Part shown: piece after piece, positions 46,465-57,394 of the stretch
Position numbering within the stretch: position 1 is the first letter of the stretch
Layout of the letters: each line of letters begins with the position of its first letter
NCBI GenBank assembly: GCA_029948255.1
Contig: JALIZF010001863.1
Coordinates: 940,501 to 1,004,500, forward strand
DNA from: Telmatactis stephensoni
Lineage: Eukaryota > Cnidaria > Anthozoa > Actiniaria > Isophelliidae
Reading direction: 5' to 3'
DNA length: 64,000 nt
Position numbers and translations under genes: made by a program
Notes under the pieces: generated by a model
What the model was told of the DNA's origin: nothing
What the model saw: the letters and a program-made list of their open reading frames with translations, nothing else
Database searches by the model: none

Positions 46465-46612
46465 ACAAGTGATTGGGTAGTTTACATCGCGTGTTGCACA
46501 TGTCACTCAATGATACTGAAAGCATAGTCTTGAGTTTGTCTTCGATATTTCCAGCAAACAAGTCTGGAGTTGAGTTCTTAAGACCTCGGTGTTCTGAAAG
46601 ACCATCCCTAAA
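46465..46612 (+). promoter_or_regulatory. conserved 5' flank of Ly6-type first exon, copy 3
   Basis: Same order of blocks, but the E-box core is CGCGTG instead of CACGTG. Confidence 0.45.
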
Positions 46613-46670
46613 ATGAAGCCAATTGTCCTGGTTTTGTCTGCTTGCCTTCTTTTGGCCATCCTCCATCCAG
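46613..46670 (+). CDS. signal-peptide exon of a Ly6/uPAR-type protein, copy 3
   Basis: MKPIVLVLSACLLLAILHP with phase-1 donor CCAG|gtatgg. No three-finger exon follows before the next copy. It is either an orphan or an alternative first exon for an exon beyond the window. Confidence 0.6.
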
Positions 46671-47057
46671 GTATGGTGATACTTTTGTAATTGATTAATC
46701 TCGGTGAAATTTGAGAAAAATTTGCTTATTTATTGTCATTGCCATTAATTACTTCAATTATTTTGTGTGTTTTTGTTGTTGTTGTTATTGTTTGTTTGTT
46801 TTCGGCTTCTTTTACCGGTTCACATCCGATTCCAAGAAAACAAACTGATCACTTCTGAACTAAAGGAAGTCTCAAAACAGTTGCATGCAAACTATCCTTT
46901 GACCGCCATTGAAACAACAACTAAACAAACTTAACTGTGTTCTATTCCCACCAGAGCAAGAGTAATTAATTAATTAATTAATTAATCAATTAATCAATTA
47001 AAATCAATTAATCAATTAAACAATAAAAATATGTGAAATAATAGAGTTTAGGTTTAA

Positions 47058-47490
47058 GAGCCTTGAGCGCGCGATGGCGAAATTGAAATAACCCGAAGGC
47101 GCTGTTAAACGCTGAAACTTTCCTCTGAAATTTGCCTCAATCGCAGTTGCGCGCGAGACAAGTTTCACAACGCATTGCACCGTGTAACAAGGTGATTTAG
47201 CTGAAGCTTTACCCAGGTCGGTTTCATGAGACGGTTTCACGAAAAGTCGAACTGCTTTCTACTTCTGCAACAGAAACTTGTGCTGTGAACAAGTTTCAGG
47301 ACGAAATTTAAGCGTGTAACATCCTCCATGAAACTTCATGATCAGTAGTCTCGCATCGGCGATCGAGACAAGTTTCAGATAAAAGTTTCAGCGTGAAACA
47401 GCGCCTTTACTCGCCGCGAACATCGCACAGATATCAATACTGAGTTTAATTTGCTCTCTTACATTAGAATTATGGTCTCTTACTTTAACT
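47058..47490. mobile_element. nested MITE pair (CAAGAGACC family interrupted by GGCGCTGTT family)
   Basis: The outer ends match the 5895-6222 family. The inner element 47088-47408 has inverted ends AAGGCGCTGTTAAACGCTGAA. The same nested pair recurs at 59874-60276, so the nesting predates the duplication. Confidence 0.65.
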
Positions 47491-48271
47491 ATAAATTCGT
47501 CTATTTTTAAAACTTACTGTTCGACCAGGTTTATTCATGATTCTTTAATACATACTATATTAAGGTGGCTCGACTGGGTTTTATTTGAGGCGCACCTCCG
47601 CTGTTTGATCGCAAAATGCGTCGCGGCAAAAAAACCTAATTTCAAAAAAAATTCCACAACAAGTCTAGAGATAGATTAAAGTTTCTTTTGACGTTTAAAT
47701 CATTTTGATCGGAGTTTTCAACAATTTATAGTGGCGCCATGGCGATTGTCATAAACCTGATTTTTTGGAAAAACTAGATCTTTGTACAGAACCGCATTTA
47801 TTGGTTCATAAAATCGGGATCAAGTTCTGCACTCTTACTCAGCTTCAACGATTTCTATGGAAGCGTTTTTGAATAAAACGCGCTTGAACTTTTATGCATC
47901 AAAAAAGTAAACAATTCCAAGCATTCAGTATACTTGGCCGAAAACCTTACTTTTAGGTCTCGGAAAAAGCTTTTTTTGAGCTCATATTGTCGACACATTC
48001 AATAACTGTTCGTTTGGAAAAGGAGAACAAAATTGCGCAGCACGATTTTGAGAAATATGAAGTTAGGTCACGTTGATAGAGGTGCGCCTTTTCATCTTTT
48101 GTTTATCATTTCACTTATCTTTATAAAAAGCTAGAAAACTTAAGATTCGCTCGATAAATTTTTTTCTAACTTCAGTATCAGCATTTTCACCAAGTTGTTT
48201 CTTAATCCTACACATTTCATGGCCATTGAAGCATTGTAATATAACCAAAATAAATTATAAAAACGTACATT

Positions 48272-48828
48272 TATGTTTTCCCCTGTCTGCGCCACACAAA
48301 ACTATTAAGATGTGCTGCTGCTTTTCCTGAAGCTCGTTTACTGGGCAAGGCAATAACTCAACACACCTGAGTTTGGAGTGTTATGGCTGTGGGCAAAGGG
48401 ACCCACAGCCGCTTTATTAAAACATCCAACATAAAATACACCATGTTAAAATACGATATGATGCGGATGTACAAATTCTAGACTTGCCCCAGTAAAGGTG
48501 AGGGCACAAAAACGATAAACGACGTTGGATACGTCAAGACAAGACGAGGAAGGCATGGGGAGGAGGAGGGCAAAATTAAAGCTACCAGCTTATGTAAAGT
48601 CAGGACCAGAATGAATCACTTCGCCTGACAGCTCACGTGTTGTGCTGTCCTCAGTGGGGGGGTCACTCAAATTGCCACTACTCCAGTACCCTATACCAAC
48701 CTCACATGTATGAATGCTCCTACACGAAGACCTACGATTACACAATTGCATAATGCCTCTAGATAATGCTCAAATAAATACAGCCAAGAGAAAACATAAA
48801 AATCCTATTTGCGCGCAAATATTCCATT
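48272..48828 (+). mobile_element. Helentron/DINE-like element, short unit
   Basis: Begins TATGTTTTCCCCTGTC. It has an inverted GAGAAAACAT near the other end (48788-48797), then a perfect 16-base palindrome (TATTTGCGCGCAAATA, 48806-48821), and ends ATTCCATT. The uninterrupted target (ACGTACATTTTTAGGCC, near 42105) shows insertion between two T bases with no duplication needed. Subterminal inverted repeats, a 3' hairpin and T|T insertion fit Helentron-derived elements. Confidence 0.6.
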
Positions 48829-49957
48829 TATGTTTTCCCCTGTCTGCGCCACACAAAACTATTAAGATGTGCTGCTGCTTTTCCTGAAGCTCGTTTACTG
48901 GGCAAGGCAATAACTCAACACACCTGAGTTTGGAGTGTTAATTATGGCTGTGGGCAAAGGGACCCACAGCCGCTTTATTAAAACATCCAACATAAAATAC
49001 ACCATGTTAAAATACGATATGATGCGGATGTACAAATTCTAGACTTGCCCCAGTAAAGGTGAGGGCACAAAAACGCCACATGCATCATGGGTAATGATGC
49101 AAGCCCCACCCAAAGGAAAAGCACAAGCACACACACACACACACAAAAAGAATAAAATCAATGATAATAGTAACTTCAAGTTGGGTACAAAAACAGTGGT
49201 AAAAAGAGTGACAAAAATAAAAGTGCACCTGCCCCTGCTAATGTACACTCTTATTCTGGCTTGCCATCTCAAAACCAAAGTCACATGAGAACAAAGATTT
49301 AAAAAAAAAATGCAATCAAAGAAATACAAATTAAATAGTTGGGGTACGCAACGTCAAAACTTTGATAAGAAGTATAAAGTCGAAAAGACAAGAGTCCTGT
49401 TACATAGCTTACACATTGTATATTCCATAAAAAGTCATAATTATTATTAATAATTTATGGTCAAACCATCAAAACTTGAAATATACTAAGGCAAAGTCAA
49501 CTTTATGCACTGCATTGATGATATATTATCAAGTTCAAAGAAAAACTCCTGCCCCTGCTAGGTAGTTTTCCTCGGTAAGCGTTTCTTAAAGACAAGTAGT
49601 TTTGACCAATGACAAGCTTGATATTACAAGTTACACGCATGTTTGCAAATTCAAATGGAAATGGTGGTTGCCAAAACTGTATCACACTTACTTACAGCCC
49701 AAGTTTCAGAGAGAACGAAGGTGTAGTTGTGCAAACTAAAGCTTCCAATGATATCGGTAATACAATTCAGTGACAAAGCTTGCCCAGAATATGTAGTGAA
49801 ACTTTAAAATGGTTAGCAGGACTGCAGCTTGCCGGACACGAACAACCCAAAAAACCACCCTGTGGAAAATGGGAAACGTGTACCCCCTACCATGCACAGC
49901 CGACACCTTTAGGGTTTTCAGGCTCCTAGCTAACACTTATATGAAGATATGTAAATA

Positions 49958-50395
49958 CAGGGCCGTAACCAGGACATTTACCGGGAGGGTGCACATCAAA
50001 TAAATACGGACCTATGGTCGGTTTTTAGTAGCCGTTTTTTATAAGCAACTGTCATGTTTTTTCGCATGCACTGATCTTATTATTGACTGTCTTAACTTAT
50101 TCATATCAAGTGATCATAATTGTGGCACCTCGACTTGCCAGAAAGATAAATATCAATAAATTTGCTAGTCTCCCATCTTGAGTGAGATCACAGGTAATCC
50201 AACACGTAATTGAATGAAAAATGATCATCCTGACCATTTGATTAAATTTGGCAAAATAATAGTTTTGTTCTCTTGCTTAAACAAAAAAAAAATTCATGCA
50301 ATAAGCAAATGGTGATGTATGAGCGGACCTTTTGCTTTTATGGGGGGGGGGGGGGTGCACATGCACCCTGTGCTCCCCCTTTGGTTACGGCCCTG
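49958..50395. mobile_element. 438-base MITE nested in the long unit
   Basis: Inverted ends CAGGGCCGTAACCA with inner GGGTGCAC blocks and a run of about 15 G. AAATA flanks both sides (49953-49957 and 50396-50400). Confidence 0.7.
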
Positions 50396-51289
50396 AAATA
50401 TACATGTAAGAGTTCAATGTCATGTGTGTCCTTGCTAGAACTTAGTAGCCAGAAGACTTGAAGGGACTACACCCAAGTATGTAACTGGATGGCATTCTGA
50501 TCCCGAGCAGACATGATATTGACGTTGTGGTGAACTGCAGGTGGCCAGGCACAGCTTCTGAAAGAAAATCGAACTGCAACCAGTACCATGTCCACAACAT
50601 ACAGTAAAGATAAATTGAGTAATATGTCATAATCAGCTATTACAGTTATCGATAAATAACAATGCCGAATAGATATAAGGACTAGTGTTGATAACTCAGT
50701 ATAGCCAATGAAACTAGTTGTTTATAGTAAGTTCTTTAAGTGCCTTGTCACACAAGCAAGATTACGATAAGAGGCTAATTGAGTACACTATAATATGGTA
50801 AACTAGTATCAAACTAATAATACGAATAGAATAATAAACCAAATCTAGAAGGAATAATGATAGTACCATAATGAACTGTGATTTATAGCCTTTTGACGTC
50901 ACATAAATTTGACATAACTACATCATATGTTTGAGATATACTATGGTAATATCAATTTAACTACGCTAATAATCCATGATTAGAAAGCTAATATTTGTTG
51001 ATAGAAGGCTCCTGCCCCTGCTAGGTAGCCCTCATGTTCAAGCTTTATAAAAATATACATGTACCATAATAAACGTCTTCTGTGATAAGAAGATATATTT
51101 AGAGAAATAATAATGGCACAGAAACAGCAGAGGTATCTATAGGACTGCCTAGTTTAAATATAACATGTACATTTTAAGTGTGTATATGATGATGAGATGA
51201 TAGTGTGGATGATAATGATGATGTGAAGAAGTGGCAGGGCAAGCCATTTCAAGACAGCAAACTGCCAACAAAGTCAGCAAGCCCAGTGC

Positions 51290-51900
51290 AATGCCAAATA
51301 AATAAAAACAAATCCTTGAGGACGTAGCCTCATAAATAAATAAAAACAAATCCTTGAGGACGTAGCCTAAAGGTAAAAACAATCCTGGAGGGCGTAACCT
51401 CGCAGGTAATAACAATCCTGGAGGGCGTAACCTCGCAGGTAATAACCCTGGAGGGCGTAACCTCGCAGGTAATAATCCTGGAGGGCGTAACCTCGCAGGT
51501 AATAACAACCCTGGAGGGCGTAACCTCGCAGGTAATAACAATCCTGGAGGGCGTAACCTCGCAGGTAATAACCCTGGAGGGCGTAACCTCGCAGGTAATA
51601 ATCCTGGAGGGCGTAACCTCGCAGGTAATAACAACCCTGGAGGGCGTAACCTCGCAGGTAAAAACCCTGGAGGGCGTAGCCTCGCAGGTAATAATAACCC
51701 TGGAGGGCGTAACCTCGCAGGTAATAACAAAATATGGCTGGGACAAGCCTTGTCAAGACAAGAGAGCCAACGCAGACAGCAAGCCCCATAACGCCAACAA
51801 AATAAAAAATATAAATAAAGTTCCATACCTCGGACGTAGCCTTCTTGGAACAAAAATAAATAAAAATTCCATACGTCGGACGTAGCCTTCTTGGAACAAA
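51290..51900. repeat. minisatellite cluster
   Basis: The main array 51366-51727 has about eleven units of 30-36 bases containing CTGGAGGGCGTAACCTCGC. Flanking paired units carry GAGGACGTAGCCT (51310-51370) and TCGGACGTAGCCTTCTTGGA (51825-51895). All share a (G/A)CGTA(A/G)CC core. The long open frames on the minus strand exist in several phases at once because units are mostly multiples of three, so they are not genes. Confidence 0.9.
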
Positions 51901-51974
51901 CATAAAAATTGAGCATGATAGTGAGGGCGATAATCGAATGATGATGGTTGTTGATGATAATGACATTGAACATC

Positions 51975-52014
<40 letters not shown>

Positions 52015-52071
52015 CAACAACAACAATAATAACAACAACAACAGTAATAATAATAATAATAATAATAATAA
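51975..52071. repeat. (AAT/AAC)n microsatellite
   Basis: Trinucleotide array of ATA and ACA units. Confidence 0.95.
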
Positions 52072-53869
52072 TGGTTTATTTTAAGTACATCCACAAGTGG
52101 CTCTTCGCCTTCTAATTTATGAACATAAGCTAATAATGAACTAGCAAGTAGACTACAAACTCAAATGTTACAATTGTCTGATTTATTGCCAGACTGCATG
52201 TTGACATGGACAATTACAGCTAAATAATATAGGGAGACTTTGCTAATCCGTGTCAAAGTAGGATTATTGCCATAAAAACAGCTAGTATTTTCTAGCCAAT
52301 ATGATTCACTTAACTAGTAACAATAGTCTCAGTCAACCATGACATATGAAAGACGCTAATGGCGCATATCATAAACAAACCAATAAATTAATTAAAGTTG
52401 ACCTTAGTTGAGGCAGACTTAAAACTTTCCAATTAGTGAATACAAAGCTATACCCAGATTCCTGTGGAAGCGCGAAAACGAGGAAAGATATCATATTGCA
52501 AGAGGTATAATTTATATTCATCTAAAGCCCACAAACAGTGCATGATAACTGCTGTAGGCTCGCTATTGTAATAAATCAGTGTAATCTAGGGCTTTGTCTC
52601 TGATAACAAATCAGCATAAAACCCTTTTTATCCTTGAGTGAGCAGATAATTATTGTAATCTTTGGACTCCTTTCTTATAATTTCGTGAACCATGGATAAT
52701 ATGGGCAACAGAAATATCATGTTGTTGTATTAATGTCAATTCGTAATACCTAACAACTGAGAAAAGTGCTAGAAAAAACCATAATGAAGACACAGCCACA
52801 CAAAGGTCATTGTGGATAGGTGAATAGGTAGACAGTCCACGTGGCATGAAGTCTCGGGGAAAATTAAGCTTAAACATGCACGTCGGTAATATGTACTGAC
52901 TGAAATAATTAGAATCTTACCAAATACAAAACTTACCAAGTACTGCAGTGTTTAAATTACGGGAATTTGTGTGGAAACACGGGTATCCTGTTCGTAGCGA
53001 GATACCAAAAACAGCAGCTCCTGTTCGGCGTCATAGCTTGACATAGGAATTTGGCATGTCTTTTTCTCTCAGTCAATAACAGTACCTAAAGGTCGCAAAA
53101 AGTCCAAACGCTTGACCACTTAAAAGCTACCACCATTGCCGGGGATAGCAACAACTTGGCTGATAATTAACGGATCGTTTCCTTGACGTGGTTCAGTACG
53201 AAGCGGGACAAGCTACTCGGTTCGGCACTACGCTGGAATGTAACTGACTGTTCTATCAGAGATAGTCGTACTTGTGAGCTGTAGAAATCAAGTCCCTCGA
53301 CAACTTGGACGCGTTGAAGACCGAGAAAGCCATCCCAAACGAATTTAGAAACTAAATCGACCTCCAAAATTAAAGCTACCAGCTTATGTAAAGTCAGGAC
53401 CAGAATGAATCACTTCGCCTGACAGCTCACGTGTTGTGCTGTCCTCAGTGGGGGGGTCACTCAAATTGCCACTACTCCAGTACCCTATACCAACCTCACA
53501 TGTATGAATGCTCCTACACGAAGACCTACGATTACACAATTGCATAATGCCTCTAGATAATGCTCAAATAAATACAGCCAAGAGAAAACATAAAAATCCT
53601 ATTTGCGCGCAAATATTCCATTTTTAGGCCGCTTACTTAGCGTTGACGATGTTTTGGTCGTCAAGCATCTCCATTGTCCAGTTTTTTTCTGAACTTGTGA
53701 ATTCCGATTCCGCTTGTTGCACTCATCCTTTGTTATTTTAATATAAGCCATTGAAATTGCTGTTTCAAATTATCATACTCGTAGCCACTTGGAAGGTTTA
53801 CAAAAGGCAAACAAGAGTGGCATATATCGGAATTCATAAGTTCAGAAAAAAACTGGACAATGGAGATGC

Positions 53870-54376
53870 TAGTCCAGTCCCAGACTCTCTTTCTTGCCGC
53901 TCCAGGACTCGCGGAGAAAGAGAGTCCAGTATAACTTGCATGCGCATGTCAGTTTAGTGACCACGCGATCACCACATTCATGTGGTGATCGCGTGGTTAC
54001 AAATCCTAAAGTCATTTAATGGTTCAAGATGGCTGAAGAAGAAAGTGTTTTGTATACACGATATCAGTCTTATTTCGGAAAGCCATTTGTTGATTCAGTG
54101 AGCTATGCACTTGGAAAAACCAACTATAATCTTTTACCAAAGTTTGAGCAGTTACAGGCCATTTACGGATGGACAGTTGTGAAAGACGTATTTGTGAATT
54201 TTTCGATACGCATCACTACCACTGCTACCAAACACTTACATTTGCATATTGCAAGCTCGCAAAATACTAATTAATCAATTGATTGGCTCATTTTGCACAT
54301 GCGCATGCAAGTTATACTGGACTCTCTTTCTCCGCGAGTCCTGGAGCGGCAAGAAAGAGAGTCTGGGACTGGACTA
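53870..54376. mobile_element. 507-base Mutator-like element with 9-base target duplication and captured gene start
   Basis: Inverted repeats of about 80 bases have ends TAGTCCAGTCCCAGACTCTC. TGGAGATGC flanks both sides (53861-53869 and 54377-54385). The paralogous arm has this sequence once (CAATGGAGATGCTTGAC type), so the boundaries are exact. Confidence 0.85.
54029..54274 (+). pseudogene. captured 5' gene end, RecQ-helicase-like N-terminus
   Basis: ATG in a TTCAAGATGGC context opens MAEEESVLYTRYQSYFGKPF. The segment FEQLQAIYGWTVVKDVFVNF resembles the Q-motif region ahead of the Walker A loop in RecQ-like helicases, in which a Gln-rich EQ..AI and a KDVFV block precede the P-loop. The P-loop itself is absent and the frame ends in unrelated residues. 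It is therefore a fragment carried by the element, not an enzyme. The identification is an inference from one motif. Confidence 0.35.
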
Positions 54377-55644
54377 TGGAGATGCTTGACGACCAAAACA
54401 TCGTCAACGCGAAGTAAGCGGCCTAAAAATGTACGTTTTTATAATTTATTTTGGATATCTTACAATGCTTCAATGGCCATGCAATGTGTAGGATTAAGAA
54501 ACAACTTGGTGAAAATGCTGATACTGAAGTTAGAAAAAAATTTATCGAGCGAATCTTAAGTTTTCTAGCTTTTTATAAAGATAAGTGAAATGATAAACAA
54601 AAGATGAAAAGGCGCACCTCTACCAACGTGACCTAACTTCATATTTCTCAAAATCGTGCAGCGCCATTTTGTTCTGCTTTTCTAAACGAACAGTTATTGA
54701 ATGTGTCGACAATATGAGCTCAAAAAAAGCTATTTCCGAGACCTAAAAGTAAGGTTTTTGGCCAAGTATACTGAATGCTTGGAATTGTTTACTTTTTTGA
54801 TGCATAAAAGTTCAAGCGCGTTTTATTCAAAAACGCTTCCATAGAAATCATTGAAGCTGAGTAAGAGTGCAGAACTTGATCCCGATTTTTTGAATCAATA
54901 AATGCGGTTTTGTAAAAAGCTCTAGTTTTTCCAAAAAATCAGGTTTATGAAAATCGCCATGCCGCCACTATAAATTATTGAAAACTCCGATCAAAATGAT
55001 TTAAACGTCAAAAGAAACTTTAATCTATCTCTAGACTTGTTGTGGAATTTTTTTTTGAAATTAGGTTCTTTGCCGCGACGCATTTTGCGATCAAACAGCG
55101 GAGGTGCGCCTCAAACAAAACCCAGTCGAGCCACCTTAAATGAAACAAAAACTTGAATCTCAGTACCGCTCATTGGTTTTCCTTTTTTTTTGTATATATA
55201 TGTTTCTAGTTTGTGTGTGCTGCCTTAATACTTTATTATATCTCTGTTAAGACATTTCCTTTCAAAAATTTGATAGACATATACATTTCTCTTGAGACAG
55301 ATGCAGAATGTTTATTTGTTATACAAAAACGCGCCAGCGCCGGTTAAATAAACATGTTTTCATCGTTTTCTTCGGGTTAAGTAAATTTCTTTTTCTTTGT
55401 TTTAGATGAAACCTATCCATAAATTCCTTACTCTCTTTTACTCCGACAAAGGGCAAAGGCTCAAAACGTCAGTAAGCTATTTGTTTTTTTATACAGAGTT
55501 AAAAACTTCTATTCACCTCTATTGATAGCTAGCGCTAGAATATGAGCAGTGACTCATAAATTTGCCTTTCTTTTAAAGCTTGCAATTGTGATTGGTTAGT
55601 CTCTCTAAAATTTCGCATTCTTTAAAAGATTAATTACTTACAAG

Positions 55645-55796
55645 TGATTGGGTGCATGGTTTACATCACGTGTTGCACATGTCACTCAATGATACTGAAA
55701 GCATATCTTGAGTTTGTCTTCGATATTTCCAGCCAACATTAACAAGTCTGGAGTTGAGTGCTTAAGATCTCGGTGTTCTAAAAGACCATCCCTAAA
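55645..55796 (+). promoter_or_regulatory. conserved 5' flank of Ly6-type first exon, copy 4
   Basis: CACGTG and CACATG blocks intact; the inverted CCAAT region is partly altered (GTGATTGGGTGC). Confidence 0.45.
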
Positions 55797-55854
55797 ATGA
55801 AGCCAATTGTCCTGGTTTTGTCTGCTTGCCTTCTTTTGGCCATCCTCCATCCAG
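55797..55854 (+). CDS. signal-peptide exon of a Ly6/uPAR-type protein, copy 4
   Basis: Identical in protein to copy 3, with the same phase-1 donor. The intron after it is interrupted by elements at 55898-57385 and 57395-59242 and resumes at 59247 with the sequence found at 46720. No three-finger exon follows in the window. Confidence 0.6.
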
Positions 55855-55897
55855 GTATGGTGATACTTTTGTAATTAAGAGGGAATTTTTTTCAAGT

Positions 55898-57385
55898 TCG
55901 TACCTATTGATTTGTTTGTTGGGCATGAATTTCAATCGCGTCTTTTTACATCAAAACCTTGTCCAATTTCTGAGAAATTTGCAGCCATTTGTCTACTAGC
56001 CTTGAAATTTGTACCGGTAATTATTTTTCTGCGAATTAGATCAAGTAATGCGAGATATCAGACGATTTTTAAAAATGGCTTTTTGAGAAAAATTGGTCAT
56101 AAATCCAAAATTCCAAGGTGAATTTTTTTCCTATTTCGTCAATCAAGTATTAAGGCATAAAGGACTACATACAACATGTATCGTGCCAATTAATGCCTTA
56201 GAAGTTGCGATACAAAATTTGTGCTGCCTGTTACGACGCAAAATTATGTAGTCAAAACTACCGCCAAAATCTCAACAAAATTTCAAAAACAGCGACAACT
56301 ATATCTACTGTAAGAAAGACAAATACCTATTATAAACAAAATATGGAGAGATGAGAAGCTAAACGCCAATGTTATCCTCAGGCAAACTTGGGGAGTAATT
56401 TTTGTGACCACGAGGTGAGCGTTGCGAATTTGTATTACTTCGACTTCTACAAATTCTGTCGAATTGTTTTGTGAATTTTTCTTGGTATGGGATAGAACAA
56501 GATGTTAACATACCTGTTGCCCAGTTTCGTTGTGTTTGCTGCACTAGGTATAATTCAATAAGCTTCAAAAGTAAGCAACTTCATCGAGTCGACGTTTGAG
56601 CTGCCAAGGTAAAGCTCTCAAGGTTTGTTAATTTATTCAAAACAACACCTTACTATCTGTTGCAAAATTCCACACGGGATTTAGACTCAGAAGCAATTGT
56701 ATTCAGAGAACTACTGTCTTCATTCCCAAAAGTTTGGATCCCGTGCAACAGGTATGTTAACATCTTGTTCTACCCCATACCAAGAAAATTTCACAAAACA
56801 ACTCGACAGAACTGATTTGTAGAAGTCGAAGTAATACAAATTCGCAACGCTCACCTCGTGGTCACAAAAATTACTCCCCAAGTTTGCCTGAGGATAACAT
56901 TGGCGTTTAGCTTCTCATCTCTTCATATTTTGTTCACAAGTTAGAATAGGTATTTGTCTTTCTTACAGCAGATATAGCTCTCGCTGTTTTTGAAATTTGG
57001 CTTGAGATTTTGGCAGTAGTTTTGACTACATAATTTTGTGTCGTAACAGGCAGCACAAATTTTGTATCGCAACTTCTAAGGCATTAATTGGCACGATACA
57101 TGTTGTATGTAGTCCTCTATGCCTTAATACTTGATTGACGAAATAGGAAAAAAATTCACCTTGGAATTTTGGATTTATGACCAATTTTTCTCAAAAAGCC
57201 ATTTTTAAAAATCGTCTGATATCTCGCATTACTTGATCTAATTCGCAGAAAAATAATTACCGGTACAAATTTCAAGGCTTGTAGACAAATGGCTGCAAAT
57301 TTCTCAGAAATTGGACAAGGTTTTGATGTAAAAAGACGCGATTGAAATTCATGCCCAACAAACAAATCAATAGGTACGGGCCACC
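55898..57385. mobile_element. near-complete palindromic element of the GGTGGCCCGTACC family
   Basis: Arms of about 700 bases meet near 56700. The right end is GGTACGGGCCACC then TTAA (57386-57389). The left end has lost the terminal GGTGGCC. Inverted copies of protein-like stretches in both arms are not genes. Confidence 0.75.
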
Positions 57386-57394
57386 TTAATTTTG

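Larger units (their letters stand above)
48829..53622 (+). mobile_element. Helentron/DINE-like element, long unit with minisatellites
   Basis: Same first 240 bases (48829-49075) and last 255 bases (53368-53622) as the short unit, joined to it directly head to tail. The 4.3 kb interior has no Rep or helicase frame. It contains tandem repeats at 51290-51900 and a nested MITE at 49958-50395. Copies in tandem and internal minisatellites are typical of DINE/HINE elements. Confidence 0.55.
47565..55135. mobile_element. second copy of the 1.7 kb TTAA palindrome, expanded by insertions
   Basis: The left arm is 47565-48271; the right part is 53623-55135. TTAA flanks both sides (47561-47564 and 55136-55139). 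The paralogous site near 60352 reads ACTATATTAAATGAAA with a single TTAA and no element, which proves the insertion and its 4-base duplication. It is interrupted by the tandem element at 48272-53622 and the element at 53870-54376. Confidence 0.85.

Noticed and set aside
47016..47240. Frame beginning MKPSHETDLGKAS on the minus strand
   Set aside because: It lies entirely within the nested MITE pair and is not preserved in the second copy at 59874-60276.
51366..51727. CRISPR-like array
   Set aside because: The repeats are contiguous without variable spacers, in animal DNA, with no cas genes.
51149..51976. A 275-codon open frame on the minus strand with a Leu/Pro/Arg repeat, plus overlapping frames of 199 and 138 codons
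   Set aside because: All come from the minisatellite at 51290-51900, whose units are mostly multiples of three. Three phases are open together, with no start context or splice support.
48272..53622. LTR retrotransposon with direct terminal repeats
   Set aside because: The order is A-B then A-interior-B, not LTR-interior-LTR. There is no primer-binding site, polypurine tract or gag-pol frame, and the ends carry subterminal inverted repeats and a 3' hairpin instead.
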